This document shows positions 39,173 through 48,909 of a DNA stretch of 64,000 nucleotides, in pieces. Under the pieces are notes generated by a model that had not been told where the DNA came from, made no database searches, and was given only the letters and a program-made list of their open reading frames with translations. Where the stretch lies: positions 372,001 to 436,000 of the forward strand of contig NZ_CP082164.1 of the NCBI RefSeq assembly GCF_023101685.1, written 5' to 3'. How positions within the stretch are numbered: the stretch's first letter is position 1; each line of letters begins with the position of its first letter. A program made the translations under genes and the position numbers. Source of the stretch: Bradyrhizobium sp. 186 (GTDB lineage Bacteria; Pseudomonadota; Alphaproteobacteria; Rhizobiales; Xanthobacteraceae).

Positions 39173-40771
39173 CTACTTGTCCATCCAGACATCCTCGTAG
39201 CGATAGCCATTGTAAGAGCTGTTCGACATTACCGTCACACCCTTGACGTAGGGGTGCCAGCAGGTGCCGGCGCGCGCATGGAAGATGATCGGGCGGGCGA
39301 CGTCCTCCTGCAATTTCTTGTCGATGTCCCACACCAGCTTCTTGCGCTTGTTGATGTCGGTTTCCTGCGACTGCGCGTCGAACAGCTTTTCGATGTCCTT
39401 GTTGCAGTAATTGGTGTAGTTGCGCTCCGAACCGCAGGAATAGTTCTCGTAGAACGACTGGTCGGGATCGTCGACGGCACTGCCGGTCAAATTGAGGCCC
39501 AGCATGTAATCCTTGCGCGCGATCTTCGGGAACCAGTTCGCGGTCTCGACGACGTCGAGCTCGCCGTCGATATAGATGCTCTTGAGCTGGTCGATCAGGA
39601 TCACCGCGGGATCGCGATATTCCGCGAGGTTGCGGGTGGAGACCTTGACCGCAAGGTGCTTTTCCGGACCGTAGCCCGCTTTCTGCATCAGTTTGCGTGC
39701 CTGCTCGCGGTTGGCGTTCACGTCCGGTCCATAGCCGGGAATGCTCTCCAGCATGGCCTTTGGCATGCCCCACAGACCCTGCGGTGGCGGCAGCATCGTG
39801 CCACCGATATCTGCTTGCCCCTCGAACAAGATGGAAACGAAAGCCTTGCGGTCGAGCGCCATCGCCATGGCGCGGCGGATGTCGATGTTGTCGAAGGGCG
39901 ACGACGTTGAATTGACGATGATGTTGGTCGAAACGTTGGTGGGCTCGACGGTACAGACCGCATTCGGTGACTGGGATTTCACGTCCTTCAGCAGCGGGAT
40001 CGTGATATGCGTCGGAAAAGCCATGTCGAATTTGCCGGCGACGAAGGCGAGGATGGCGGTCGAGCGATTCGGGATGATGGTGAATTCGATGCCGTCGAGA
40101 TAGGGCCGGCCTTTCCGCCAGTAGTCGGGATTACGGGTCAGCTTGATCGACTCATTGGCCTTGAACTCGACGAACTTGAACGGGCCGGTGCCGATCGGAT
40201 GCGTGCGCATGTCGCCGGGCGAGACGTGGCAGGGATAGACCGGCGTGTAGCCCGAGGCGAGCAGTGCTATGAGCGAAGGCTGAGGCCGCTTCAAATTGAA
40301 GGAGACCTCGAAATCGCCGCTGGTGGTGACGTCGTCGACCTGCTCGTACCAGGTCTTGCGCGGATTCTGTCGGAACTTCTGCTGCGATTTGCCCATCAGT
40401 ATGTCGAAGGTGCATTTGACGTCCGCCGAGGTGAACGGCTTGCCGTCGTGCCATTTCACGCCCTGGCGCAGCTTGAAGGTCAGCGTCTTGTTGTCGTTCA
40501 CCCAGGCCCAGCTCTCGGCGAGTTCCGGGACGATGGTGTTCATGCTGTTCTGCGCCACGTCTTGCTTGTAGATGACGAGGTTGTTGAACACCGGCATGAA
40601 GGGAACGTTGAGCGAATAGGTCGCGCCTTCATGGATCGAGGCGTTGCCGGGGCTGTCGCGGTGGTACATCCGCAAAATCCCGCCCTGCTTGGGTTCGCCG
40701 GCCAATGTGATGGTCGAAAACGCCAGCAAAGATAGCGCCGCCGTCGCGGCAAGCGCCCACACGCTCCGCAT
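39173..40771 (-). CDS. ABC transporter substrate-binding protein (oligopeptide type, SBP_bac_5)
   Basis: A 532-residue periplasmic protein with a Sec signal (MRSVWALAATAALSLLAFST). Family features are LAESWAWVNDNKTLTFKLRQ, GVKWHDGKPFTSADV and GTGPFKFVEFK. GGGAGG lies close upstream of the ATG at 40771; the extra 46 residues of the longer frame lack coding character. It is the first gene of the importer operon. Many relatives bind peptides, but nickel, opines or aromatic compounds are also possible. Confidence 0.9.
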   Translation of the reverse strand: MRSVWALAATAALSLLAFSTITLAGEPKQGGILRMYHRDSPGNASIHEGATYSLNVPFMPVFNNLVIYKQDVAQNSMNTIVPELAESWAWVNDNKTLTFKLRQGVKWHDGKPFTSADVKCTFDILMGKSQQKFRQNPRKTWYEQVDDVTTSGDFEVSFNLKRPQPSLIALLASGYTPVYPCHVSPGDMRTHPIGTGPFKFVEFKANESIKLTRNPDYWRKGRPYLDGIEFTIIPNRSTAILAFVAGKFDMAFPTHITIPLLKDVKSQSPNAVCTVEPTNVSTNIIVNSTSSPFDNIDIRRAMAMALDRKAFVSILFEGQADIGGTMLPPPQGLWGMPKAMLESIPGYGPDVNANREQARKLMQKAGYGPEKHLAVKVSTRNLAEYRDPAVILIDQLKSIYIDGELDVVETANWFPKIARKDYMLGLNLTGSAVDDPDQSFYENYSCGSERNYTNYCNKDIEKLFDAQSQETDINKRKKLVWDIDKKLQEDVARPIIFHARAGTCWHPYVKGVTVMSNSSYNGYRYEDVWMDK

Positions 40772-40980
40772 CCTCGTCCTCCCTGGACAACGGCCTTTTG
40801 CGGCCTGTTTGAGGCGACGATAGCGACGCAAGAGGAGCGAGGCAACCGGCAAGGCCGGCGACCGCCTCGACAATTCGGATGACGGAAGGCCGCAGGGGTT
40901 TTCTCTCACGATGTGAGAGTGGGGGAGTGTGGATCGGTTCCTGCGCAGGTGTTGGGCTGGGCTGTCTCAACAAGCTCAAC

Positions 40981-41107
40981 CGTCGTCCCGGCGAAGGCCG
41001 GGACCCCATACCGCGTGATCTATCGATTGCTGTAGGCAGGAGTACCGAACGACTATCTTCGCCAAACTGCTCCCTGGGCTATGGCTCCCGGCCCTCGCCG
41101 GGACGAC
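40981..41107. repeat. Family B palindromic repeat, copy 3 (subtype I)
   Basis: Begins CGTCGTCCCGGCGAAGGCCG; the right arm is a degraded inverse (CCGGCCCTCGCCGGGACGAC). The centre contains ACCGCGTGATC and AGTACCGAACGAC, shared with the copy at 59233. It lies in the 358-bp gap between the acyl-CoA synthetase and the binding-protein gene; positions 40772-40980 show no gene and should contain the importer promoter. Confidence 0.8.
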
Positions 41108-41129
41108 AGCTGAGAATGAGGCTGCACCC

Positions 41130-42680
41130 TCAGACAATCCTCGACGTCTTGTTCCCCCAATACCGGTCCCGCAGCAGCCGCTTGTAGAGCTTGCCGGTCG
41201 GCAGCCGCGGCAGTTCCTTGTCGAAATCGACCGAGCGCGGCACCTTCTGCCGCGACAGCGACGCGCCGCAGAAGGCGATCAGTTCCTCCGCCAGCGCCGG
41301 CCCGGGCATCACGCCCGGCATCGGCTGAACCACCGCCTTCACCTCTTCGCCGAGATCGGGATTGGGCACGCCGAACACGGCGGCGTCGGCGACCTTCGGA
41401 TGGGTGATCAGCAGATTCTCGCATTCCTGCGGATAGATGTTCACCCCTCCGGAGATGATCATGAAGGTGGCGCGGTCGGTGAGGTAGAGGAAGCGATCCG
41501 CATCGACATAGCCGACATCGCCGACCGTGCTCATGCTGCCGTCGGCCGAGCGCGCTTCCTTGGTCTTCTCCGGATCGTTGAAATATTCGAATGGCGATGC
41601 CGTCTTGAACCACACCTGACCGGGCGTGCCGGTCGGGCACGCCTTCATGTTCTCGTCGAGAATATGCAGGTCGCCGAGCAGCACCTTGCCGACGGTGCCG
41701 CGATGGGCGAGCCACTCCTCGCTGTTGCAGGCGGTGAAGCCGAGGCCTTCGGTCGCGCCGTAATATTCGTGGATGATCGGCCCCCACCATTTGATGATGT
41801 CGTCCTTGACCAGCGCAGGGCAGGGCGCTGCGGCGTGGATCGCGATCTCGAGCGAGGACAGGTCGTAGCGGTTGCGCACCTCTTCCGGCAGCTTCAGCAT
41901 GCGCGAAAACATCGTCGGCACGAGCTGGCTGTGGGTGATGCCCCATTGTTGCACGAGCTGGAGATAGCGCTCGGGATCGAACGTCTCCATGATGACCACG
42001 GTGCCGCCCATGCGGATCGTCAGATTGACCGCGGCCTGCGGTGCGGAATGATAGAGCGGCGCCGGCGACAGATAGATCATGCCCTCGCGGTAGTGCCAAA
42101 GCTTTGTCAGGAAATCGAACAGCGGCAGATTGTGCTTTGGCGGCTCCTCCGGCAACGGCCGCACAATGCCCTTCGGCCGTCCCGTCGTTCCCGACGAATA
42201 GAGCATGGCGGTGCCGAGCCACTCATCTGCGATCGGGGTCTTCGGCAGATCGGCGGTCACCTCCGCAAGTCCAACGATACGGTCGCTCTCACCTGGGCCG
42301 TCGACGACGATGCACAGCTTGACGTCGGGACAGGCGCTGATCGCCTCGCGGGCGATGTCGAGCTTCGCCACCGACGTGATCAGGATCTTCGACCGGCTGT
42401 TGACGAGGAGGTAGGCGAGTTCGCCCGCGGTGAGGAACGAGTTGATGCAGGTGTAGTACAGCCCGGACCGCTCGCCCGCGCCGCAGGCTTCGAGATAGCG
42501 GGAATTGTTCTCCATGAAGATCGAATAATGGTCGAGCCGCTTCAAGCCGTGCTTGCGAAACAGCTGCGCCAGCCGGTTGCTGCGTGCATCGAGCTCGCGA
42601 TAGCTGACGGCCTCGCCGGTTGCCGCCATGATGAAAGCGGGCTGCAGCGGGCGCAGGCGGGCATGCTGACCTGGGTACAT
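41130..42680 (-). CDS. AMP-forming acyl-CoA synthetase
   Basis: A 516-residue ANL ligase, divergent from the one at 24185. It has the P-loop YSSGTTGRPKGIV, EYYGATEGLGFT, the GDVGYVDADRFLYLTDR hinge region and the catalytic Lys in LPRLPTGKLYKRLLRD. The ATG at 42680 has GGAGG close upstream (MYPGQHARLRPLQPAF); the frame continues upstream only as out-of-frame overlap with the neighbouring dehydrogenase. It starts 17 bp after that gene, so the pair is an operon. Confidence 0.88.
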   Translation of the reverse strand: MYPGQHARLRPLQPAFIMAATGEAVSYRELDARSNRLAQLFRKHGLKRLDHYSIFMENNSRYLEACGAGERSGLYYTCINSFLTAGELAYLLVNSRSKILITSVAKLDIAREAISACPDVKLCIVVDGPGESDRIVGLAEVTADLPKTPIADEWLGTAMLYSSGTTGRPKGIVRPLPEEPPKHNLPLFDFLTKLWHYREGMIYLSPAPLYHSAPQAAVNLTIRMGGTVVIMETFDPERYLQLVQQWGITHSQLVPTMFSRMLKLPEEVRNRYDLSSLEIAIHAAAPCPALVKDDIIKWWGPIIHEYYGATEGLGFTACNSEEWLAHRGTVGKVLLGDLHILDENMKACPTGTPGQVWFKTASPFEYFNDPEKTKEARSADGSMSTVGDVGYVDADRFLYLTDRATFMIISGGVNIYPQECENLLITHPKVADAAVFGVPNPDLGEEVKAVVQPMPGVMPGPALAEELIAFCGASLSRQKVPRSVDFDKELPRLPTGKLYKRLLRDRYWGNKTSRIV

Positions 42681-42697
42681 CAGTCCTCCGGTTTGGG

Positions 42698-43852
42698 TTA
42701 TGCGGCGAGAAGCAGGATTTCGCGCACCTGTGCCGGGCCATCGATCTTGCGCGGGTTGCGGGGCACCCAGGGCGTGCGCATGGCCTGCTCGGCGATGGCA
42801 TCGAAATGCTCCGGCGAGACGCGAACGTCCGACAGGCTGCGCGGCATGCCGAGCGAACGGATGAAGGCGTCCAGCACGTCGGCGGCATCCCGGCCGGGAA
42901 AACCCATCGCAGCGGCGACGATCATCTGGCGCTCGGCATTGTCGTGCGCGTTCCAGCGCATCACCGCGGGCAGCATGACGCAGGAGGTGTAGCCATGCGG
43001 CACGTCGAAGGCCGCACCCAGCACGTAGCCGATGCCGTGGCTCGCGCCCATCGGCACACCGGCTGAAAGCGCGCCCATCGACAGCCAGGTGCCGATCTGC
43101 GCATCCATCCGCGCGTCGAGATCGGCGGGGTTGGCTTTCACCCGCGGCAGCGCGTCGGCGAGCATGGCGAGGCCCTTCACCGATTGCGCGTCGGCGTAGG
43201 GGTGCGTCTCGCGCGAGCAGATCGCCTCGACGCAATGATCGACGGCGCGGATGCCGGTCGACAGGAATAGCCATTCCGGCGTGTGCACGGTGATGGCGGG
43301 ATCGAGGATGGTCGCGCGCGGCACGGTGAGCGGATGCCGCAGCATTTCCTTCACATGCGTGCGGCGGTTGGTCACGCCCGCGATCGCGCTGAACTCGCCG
43401 CCGGCGATCGTGGTCGGGACACTGATCTGGCGCACGGTCGGCGGCGTCATCTCGGGCGCGACGCCCTTGTGCACGCGGATGCGTTCGATGCCGTCGACGT
43501 TGTCGATGCCGTTGGCGAGGCAGAGCTGCACCGCCTTGGCGCCGTCAGTGATCGAGCCGCCACCCACGGTAACGATCAAATCGGCACCTGCCTCGCGCGC
43601 CGCATTGGCTGCCGCAATCACAGCCTCGCGCGGCGTGTGCGCCGGCATGGCGTCGAACAGCCCGGCGCAGCGCGTGCCGAGCGCCTGCCTGATCTTCTCG
43701 ATTTCGTCGGTCTGCCGGTTCAGCGTGCCGGAGACCATCAGGAAGGCGCGACGTGTCCCCAGCCGGTCCATCTGCGCGACGATGGCTGCGGCCGCGGGAT
43801 GGCCGAACACAACCTCCTCGATCGCGCCGTAAACGACACGTCCCTGGTGCAC
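42698..43852 (-). CDS. Iron-containing alcohol dehydrogenase / maleylacetate reductase-like
   Basis: A 384-residue NAD(P)-dependent dehydrogenase of the Fe-ADH family. The nucleotide motif is VTVGGGSITDGAKAV. Metal-site histidines occur in STGIRAVDHCVEAICS and in ASHGIGYVLGAAFDVPHGYT. The maleylacetate reductase branch is favoured by the N-terminal VVYGAIEEVVFG, but a plain alcohol dehydrogenase is possible. The start is GTG with GGGGAG upstream. It is co-transcribed with the acyl-CoA synthetase, implying oxidation and then CoA activation of a substrate. Confidence 0.84.
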   Translation of the reverse strand: MHQGRVVYGAIEEVVFGHPAAAAIVAQMDRLGTRRAFLMVSGTLNRQTDEIEKIRQALGTRCAGLFDAMPAHTPREAVIAAANAAREAGADLIVTVGGGSITDGAKAVQLCLANGIDNVDGIERIRVHKGVAPEMTPPTVRQISVPTTIAGGEFSAIAGVTNRRTHVKEMLRHPLTVPRATILDPAITVHTPEWLFLSTGIRAVDHCVEAICSRETHPYADAQSVKGLAMLADALPRVKANPADLDARMDAQIGTWLSMGALSAGVPMGASHGIGYVLGAAFDVPHGYTSCVMLPAVMRWNAHDNAERQMIVAAAMGFPGRDAADVLDAFIRSLGMPRSLSDVRVSPEHFDAIAEQAMRTPWVPRNPRKIDGPAQVREILLLAA

Positions 43853-44199
43853 GTCTGTTCTCCCCGGACAATTCGTCTTGGTTTTGTTATGGCAGTCTAA
43901 TCGAGGGAGCGGCGTCCGTCATGCGCGAAGACGCTGGCGTGAGGCCCACGCTGGATGCGGCGCGCACCCATCGCCCGCCATATTCATGAGCCCGGCGAAT
44001 AAGCCCATTCGCGCACCGCCCGCTAATCGTCCCGTGAGAAGCCGGCTATCTCTGTGTCAGCCCGTCATCCGGCTGGGGTATCCCACCGGAGATGGCGCCC
44101 GCCGTCGTCTTGAATATTTCATCATTGAAACCCATCTTGTGGCGCTTGCGGGTAGGCGCGTACCCTGCTGTCTCTGCGGCTTTTATGCGAGGACCTGGG
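43853..44199. other. Intergenic region between divergent operons (347 bp)
   Basis: No gene, palindromic repeat or convincing terminator is seen. It must contain the promoters of the minus-strand dehydrogenase/CoA ligase operon and of the plus-strand efflux operon. The stretch 44110-44140 is relatively AT-rich (TTGAATATTTCATC), a plausible regulator or RNA polymerase site, but no confident -35/-10 pair was found. There is no dedicated TetR-type repressor gene adjacent. Confidence 0.5.
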
Positions 44200-45417
44200 A
44201 TGAGCGGACCGGACGGAAGCGAGCAATTTGTCAAAACGCACGATTTCGTTTCGCTTCGGCCCCGCGCAATCGCCGGGCTTCTTGCCGCGGCATTCGCCCT
44301 CGCCGGCTGTGGACAGCCGGCCTCGCAAGCCGCCGCCCCGCCGCCGCCGGCGGTGACCGTCGCCGAGCCGGTCAAACGCACCGTCACCGATTGGGACGAA
44401 TTCACCGGCCGCTTCGAGGCAATGGAGGAGGTGCAGGTGCGCCCCCGCGTCGGCGGCTTCGTCAACTCCGTCGAATTCCAGGACGGCGCGATCGTGCATC
44501 AGGGCGATCTGCTTTACGTCATCGACCCGCGCCCGTTCGAGGCGGTGGCGGAGCAGGCGGACGGCCAGCTCTCGGACGCGCGCGCCAGGGTGGAACTCGC
44601 CAAGCGCGAGCTCGACCGCGGCCTGAACCTGGTCCAGACCAGCGCCGTGTCCGAGCAGGTCGTCGACCAGCGCCGCCAGGCCTTGCAGGCCGCCCACGCC
44701 GCGGAGGTGCAGGCCGAAGGCGCGCTGAAGGCCGCCAAGCTCAACATCGAATTCACGCACGTGACGGCGCCGCTGACGGGTCGCGTCAGCCGCCATCTCG
44801 TCAGCCCCGGCAATCTCGTGCAGGGCAGCGACAACGGCACCTCGACGCTGCTGACCTCGATTGTGACGCTGGATCCGATCTACGTCTATTTCGACATGGA
44901 TGAGGCGACATTCATCAAGTACAGCAAGCTGTGGTTCGAAGGCAGGCGCCCGAGCTCGCGCGATACGGCGAACCCGGTGCAGGTGATGCTGGCCGGCGAG
45001 ACCAAGCCGTCGCATGAGGGCACCATCAACTTCCTCGACAACCGCCTCGACGTCTCGACCGGCACGCTACGCAGCCGCGCCGTCGTCAAGAACACCGACC
45101 TCTCGATTCTGCCCGGCCAGTTCGGCCGCGTCCGGCTGATCGGCAGCGCGCCCTATGAGGCGCTGCTGATTCCCGACGTCGCGGTCGCAACCGACCAGTC
45201 CCGCAAGATCGTGTTGGTGGTCAAGCCGGACGACACCGTCGAGGCGCGTCCCGTGGTGCTGGGGCCGTTTGATGACGGCCTGCGCGTGATCCGCGAAGGG
45301 CTGAAGGCGGAGGACCGCGTCATCGTCAACGGCATCCAACGCGCCCGTGTCGGCGCCAAGGTGGCTCCGTCTCCCGCGCAAGCACCGGCCGGTGGCAAGC
45401 CCGGTGACAAGTCATGA
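44200..45417 (+). CDS. RND efflux transporter, periplasmic adaptor (membrane fusion) lipoprotein
   Basis: A 405-residue adaptor. The lipobox LAGC at about residues 34-37 (AAAFALAGCGQ) marks it as a lipoprotein. It has a barrel-sandwich half-motif (VRPRVGGFVNSVEFQDGAIV), an alpha-hairpin (about residues 120-180), the second half (APLTGRVSRHLVSPGNLV) and a beta-barrel domain. GAGGA precedes the ATG at 44200. It overlaps the pump gene by four bases (ATGA). No outer-membrane channel gene follows, so a TolC-like protein elsewhere is needed. Confidence 0.91.
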   Translation: MSGPDGSEQFVKTHDFVSLRPRAIAGLLAAAFALAGCGQPASQAAAPPPPAVTVAEPVKRTVTDWDEFTGRFEAMEEVQVRPRVGGFVNSVEFQDGAIVHQGDLLYVIDPRPFEAVAEQADGQLSDARARVELAKRELDRGLNLVQTSAVSEQVVDQRRQALQAAHAAEVQAEGALKAAKLNIEFTHVTAPLTGRVSRHLVSPGNLVQGSDNGTSTLLTSIVTLDPIYVYFDMDEATFIKYSKLWFEGRRPSSRDTANPVQVMLAGETKPSHEGTINFLDNRLDVSTGTLRSRAVVKNTDLSILPGQFGRVRLIGSAPYEALLIPDVAVATDQSRKIVLVVKPDDTVEARPVVLGPFDDGLRVIREGLKAEDRVIVNGIQRARVGAKVAPSPAQAPAGGKPGDKS

Positions 45418-48400
45418 ATCTTGGCCGCCTCTCCATCAACCAGCCCATTCTGGCGATGGTGCTGTCGATCGTGCTGTTGATCGTCGGCGCGCTCGCCTAC
45501 ACCACACTGCCGGTCTCCGAATATCCGCAAGTGGTGCCGCCGACCGTCGTCGTCACCACGCAATATCCGGGCGCCTCGGCGCAAACCGTTTCCGACACCG
45601 TCGCCGCTCCGATCGAGCAACAGATCAACGGCGTCGAGGACATGCTGTATCTCTACAGCCAAGCGACCTCGAACGGGCAATTGACGATCACCGTCACCTT
45701 CAAGCTCGGCACCGACCTCGACAAGGCGCAGGTGCTGGTCCAGAATCGCGTCGCGATCGCGCAGCCGCAACTGCCGGACGAAGTGCAGCGCAACGGCGTC
45801 GTCACCCGCAAGAACTCGCCCGACATCCTGATGGTCGTGTTCATGCTGTCGCCCGACGACACGTTCGACCAGCTCTACATCTCCAATTACGCGCTGCTCC
45901 AGGTCCGCGACCAGCTGCTGCGGATCGACGGCGTCGGCGACATCCAGATTTTCGGCGCACGCGATTATTCGATGCGGTTGTGGCTTGATCCGGACCGTAT
46001 CGCCAATCTCGGCTTGACCTCGACCGAAGTGCTCGCGGCGATCCGTGCGCAGAACGTGCAGATCGCGGGCGGCCAGATCGCCGAGCCGCCGATCGCGGAC
46101 CGCGCCTTCCAGCCGAACCTCGTTTTCACCGGGCGCCTGAAGGACCAGAAGCAGTTCGAGGACATTCTGATCAAGGCCGGTTCCGACGGCCGCACGGTTC
46201 GGCTGCGCGACGTCGCGCGCATCGAGCTCGGTGCGCTGGCGTACTCGACCAACAGCTTCCTGTTGCGCAAATCGGCAGTCGCCATGCTGGTGACGCAGCG
46301 GCCGGGATCGAACGCGCTCGCGACGGCAAAAAACATCTCCGACACGATGACGAAGCTCAAGGCGAGCTTCCCGAAGGGCCTCGATTACAATATCGGCTAC
46401 AACCCGACCGAGTTCATCGCGCAGTCCGTCCACGAGCTGATCAAGACCATCTACGAGGCCATGCTGCTGGTGGTCATCGTGGTGCTGGTGTTCCTGCAAG
46501 GATGGCGACCGGCGATCATTCCGATCATCGCTATACCGGTCTCGCTGGTCGGCACCTTCGCGGTGATGGCGGCACTCGGTTTCTCCATCAACAATCTCAC
46601 GCTGTTCGGCCTCGTGCTCGCCGTCGGCATCGTGGTCGACGACGCCATCGTCGTGGTCGAGAATGTCGAGCGCCATCTCGAGCACGGCATGAGCCGGCGT
46701 GACTCCGCACTCAAGACCATGGAGGAAGTCGGCGGCGCGCTGGTCTCGATCGCGCTGGTGCTGTGCGCGGTGTTCGTCCCGACGGCGTTCTTAGGGGGAA
46801 TTTCCGGCCAGTTCTTTCAGCAGTTCGCCGTCACCATTGCGGTTGCGACTGCGATCTCCTGCTTCTGTTCGCTGACGCTGTCGCCGGCGCTGGCCTCGCA
46901 GATCCTGGTCCCGCACGAGCAGAAGCGGCCGCCGGCGCGCTGGAACTTTGTCGCGCGCGGCTGGAACGCCTTCACCGGCGTCTTCAACCGCGTGTTCGAC
47001 CGGCTCGCGCATGGCTATGCCGGCGTCGCTAATTTCGTGATCCGGCATTCGGTGGTGATGATCCTGATCTACGTCGTGCTGATCGGCAGCGCCGGCTGGT
47101 TGATCGTGACGACGCCGCAAGGCTTCATTCCGTCGCAGGATCGCGGCTACGTCATCATCTCCGTGCAATTGCCGGGCGCGGCGTCGCTGGCGCGTACAAC
47201 CGAGGTCGTGCGCGAGATCGAGCGGATCTCGCTGGATACGCCGGGCATCGTTCGCGTCGCCGCCTTCGCCGGTTTCTCCGGCGCCACCCGCACCCAGGCC
47301 GGCAATGCGGCTGCGCTGTTTCCGGTGTTCGACGAGCCCGAGGCGCGGATAAAGAAGGGGCTGTCCGCCAACGCCATCACTGCCGAGCTGCGCAAGCGCC
47401 TCGCCGCGATCCAGGGCGCCTTCATCATCGTCATTCCACCGCCGGCCGTGCCGGGCATCGGCACCGGCGGCGGCTTCACCATCCGCATCCAGGACCGGCA
47501 GGGCCGTGGGCCGGAACTGCTTGCGTCCGCGACCGACGAGCTTGTCGCCGCCGCGCGCAAGGCGCCGAGCCTCACCTCGGTGTTCTCGCCGTTCACAGCC
47601 AACACGCCGCAGCTCTTCGTCGACATCGACCGCACCAAGGCGCAGAAGCTCGGCGTTCCCATCGCCAATATCAACGACACGATCCAGACCTATTTCGGAT
47701 CGACCTATGTCAACGACTTCAACCTGTTCGGCCGCACCTATCACGTCACCGCCCAAGCCGACCTGCCGTTCCGCAAAGAACCGAGCGATCTCGCGCGGCT
47801 GCGCACGCGCAATGCCGCCGGCGACATGGTGATGCTCGGCAGCGTGGTGGAGTTCAAGGACGCCTCGGGTCCCGATCGCGTCGCGCGCTACAATCTCTAT
47901 GCGGCGTCCGAATTGCAGGGTGAGCCTGCGCCGGGCACGAGTTCGACGACCTCGCTCAACACGATCAAGAAGCTCGCGGACGACACCCTGCCGAGCGGCT
48001 TCACCTTCGAATGGACCGATCTATCCTATCAGCAGATCACCGGCGGCAATGCCGGCCTCTACGTATTCCCGATCTGCGTGCTGTTCGTCTATCTGGTGCT
48101 CGCCGCGCAGTATGGTAGCTGGACCTTGCCGTTCGCGGTGATCCTGATCGTGCCGATGTGTCTGCTCGCCGCGACCATCGGCGTGCGTATCATGGGGCAG
48201 GACGTCAACATCCTTACGCAGATCGGCTTCGTCGTGCTGGTGGGGTTGGCGGCGAAGAACGCGATCCTGATCGTCGAGTTCGCGCGCGACATCGAACTCG
48301 AAGGCAAGCCGCGGCTGGAGGCCGTGATCGACGCCTGCCGCCTGCGCCTGCGGCCGATCCTGATGACGTCCTTCGCCTTCATCCTCGGCGTGCTGCCGCT

Positions 48401-48572
48401 GGTGATCTCGTCCGGCTCGGGCTCGGAGATGCGGCAGGCCGTCGGCGTCGCCGTCTTCTTCGGCATGATCGGCGTCACCTTGTTCGGACTTTTGTTCACG
48501 CCGATCTTCTATGTGGTGGTGCGGAATCTCGCCGAGGGCCGCCGCGACAAGAAGCCGGAGGTAGTTGCCTGA
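45414..48572 (+). CDS. RND efflux transporter, inner-membrane pump (HAE1/AcrB type)
   Basis: A 1052-residue proton-driven multidrug pump. It begins with the typical cytoplasmic start and TM1 (INQPILAMVLSIVLLIVGAL). The proton-relay aspartates lie in GIVVDDAIVVVENVERHLE (TM4), the essential Lys in GLAAKNAILIVEFARD (TM10), and LRPILMTSFAFILGVLPLV marks TM11. The length matches AcrB/MexB-type pumps and the HAE1 rather than heavy-metal (HME) class. Drug specificity is not readable from sequence. Confidence 0.93.
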   Translation: MNLGRLSINQPILAMVLSIVLLIVGALAYTTLPVSEYPQVVPPTVVVTTQYPGASAQTVSDTVAAPIEQQINGVEDMLYLYSQATSNGQLTITVTFKLGTDLDKAQVLVQNRVAIAQPQLPDEVQRNGVVTRKNSPDILMVVFMLSPDDTFDQLYISNYALLQVRDQLLRIDGVGDIQIFGARDYSMRLWLDPDRIANLGLTSTEVLAAIRAQNVQIAGGQIAEPPIADRAFQPNLVFTGRLKDQKQFEDILIKAGSDGRTVRLRDVARIELGALAYSTNSFLLRKSAVAMLVTQRPGSNALATAKNISDTMTKLKASFPKGLDYNIGYNPTEFIAQSVHELIKTIYEAMLLVVIVVLVFLQGWRPAIIPIIAIPVSLVGTFAVMAALGFSINNLTLFGLVLAVGIVVDDAIVVVENVERHLEHGMSRRDSALKTMEEVGGALVSIALVLCAVFVPTAFLGGISGQFFQQFAVTIAVATAISCFCSLTLSPALASQILVPHEQKRPPARWNFVARGWNAFTGVFNRVFDRLAHGYAGVANFVIRHSVVMILIYVVLIGSAGWLIVTTPQGFIPSQDRGYVIISVQLPGAASLARTTEVVREIERISLDTPGIVRVAAFAGFSGATRTQAGNAAALFPVFDEPEARIKKGLSANAITAELRKRLAAIQGAFIIVIPPPAVPGIGTGGGFTIRIQDRQGRGPELLASATDELVAAARKAPSLTSVFSPFTANTPQLFVDIDRTKAQKLGVPIANINDTIQTYFGSTYVNDFNLFGRTYHVTAQADLPFRKEPSDLARLRTRNAAGDMVMLGSVVEFKDASGPDRVARYNLYAASELQGEPAPGTSSTTSLNTIKKLADDTLPSGFTFEWTDLSYQQITGGNAGLYVFPICVLFVYLVLAAQYGSWTLPFAVILIVPMCLLAATIGVRIMGQDVNILTQIGFVVLVGLAAKNAILIVEFARDIELEGKPRLEAVIDACRLRLRPILMTSFAFILGVLPLVISSGSGSEMRQAVGVAVFFGMIGVTLFGLLFTPIFYVVVRNLAEGRRDKKPEVVA

Positions 48573-48612
48573 TCGCTGCCGGTCGTGCCATCAGCGTATC
48601 CACAATCACGCT

Positions 48613-48790
48613 GTCGTCCCGGACAAGCGCAAGCGCAGATCTGGGACCCATACCCCCAGGGAGTGGTTTGGCCAAGACGGGTAACCACTGGCTCAGGCCA
48701 CAACTCCTTCCTGTGGCTATGGGTCCCGGATCGGCGCTCCGCTCCAGACAACGCTGCGCGTTGTCGGAAGCTGCGCTTGTCCGGGACGAC
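48613..48790. repeat. Family B palindromic repeat, copy 4 (subtype II, long)
   Basis: The arms GTCGTCCCGGACAAGCGCAA and GCGCTTGTCCGGGACGAC are inverted, with an extra inner palindrome near the right end (AACGCTGCGCGTT). It is the best uninterrupted relative of the repeat that received the IS element. It lies in the 337-bp gap between the pump and the binding protein; 48791-48909 must hold the latter's promoter and shows no gene. Confidence 0.8.
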
Positions 48791-48909
48791 ATCGGTTTTT
48801 GACGCGCACCTCCATACTAACGGCCTACGCCGAAAATGGATGGGCAGGCGCGGGGTTCTTCACTAGTATCCGCGCGATTTCAAAACAGAAAACTGCTGGG
48901 AGCTAACAT

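Noticed and set aside
41130..43274. 714-residue continuous frame that would fuse extra sequence to the acyl-CoA synthetase
   Set aside because: The first 198 codons overlap the iron dehydrogenase in another frame and are Arg/Ala-rich nonsense; the synthetase starts at 42680 with GGAGG.
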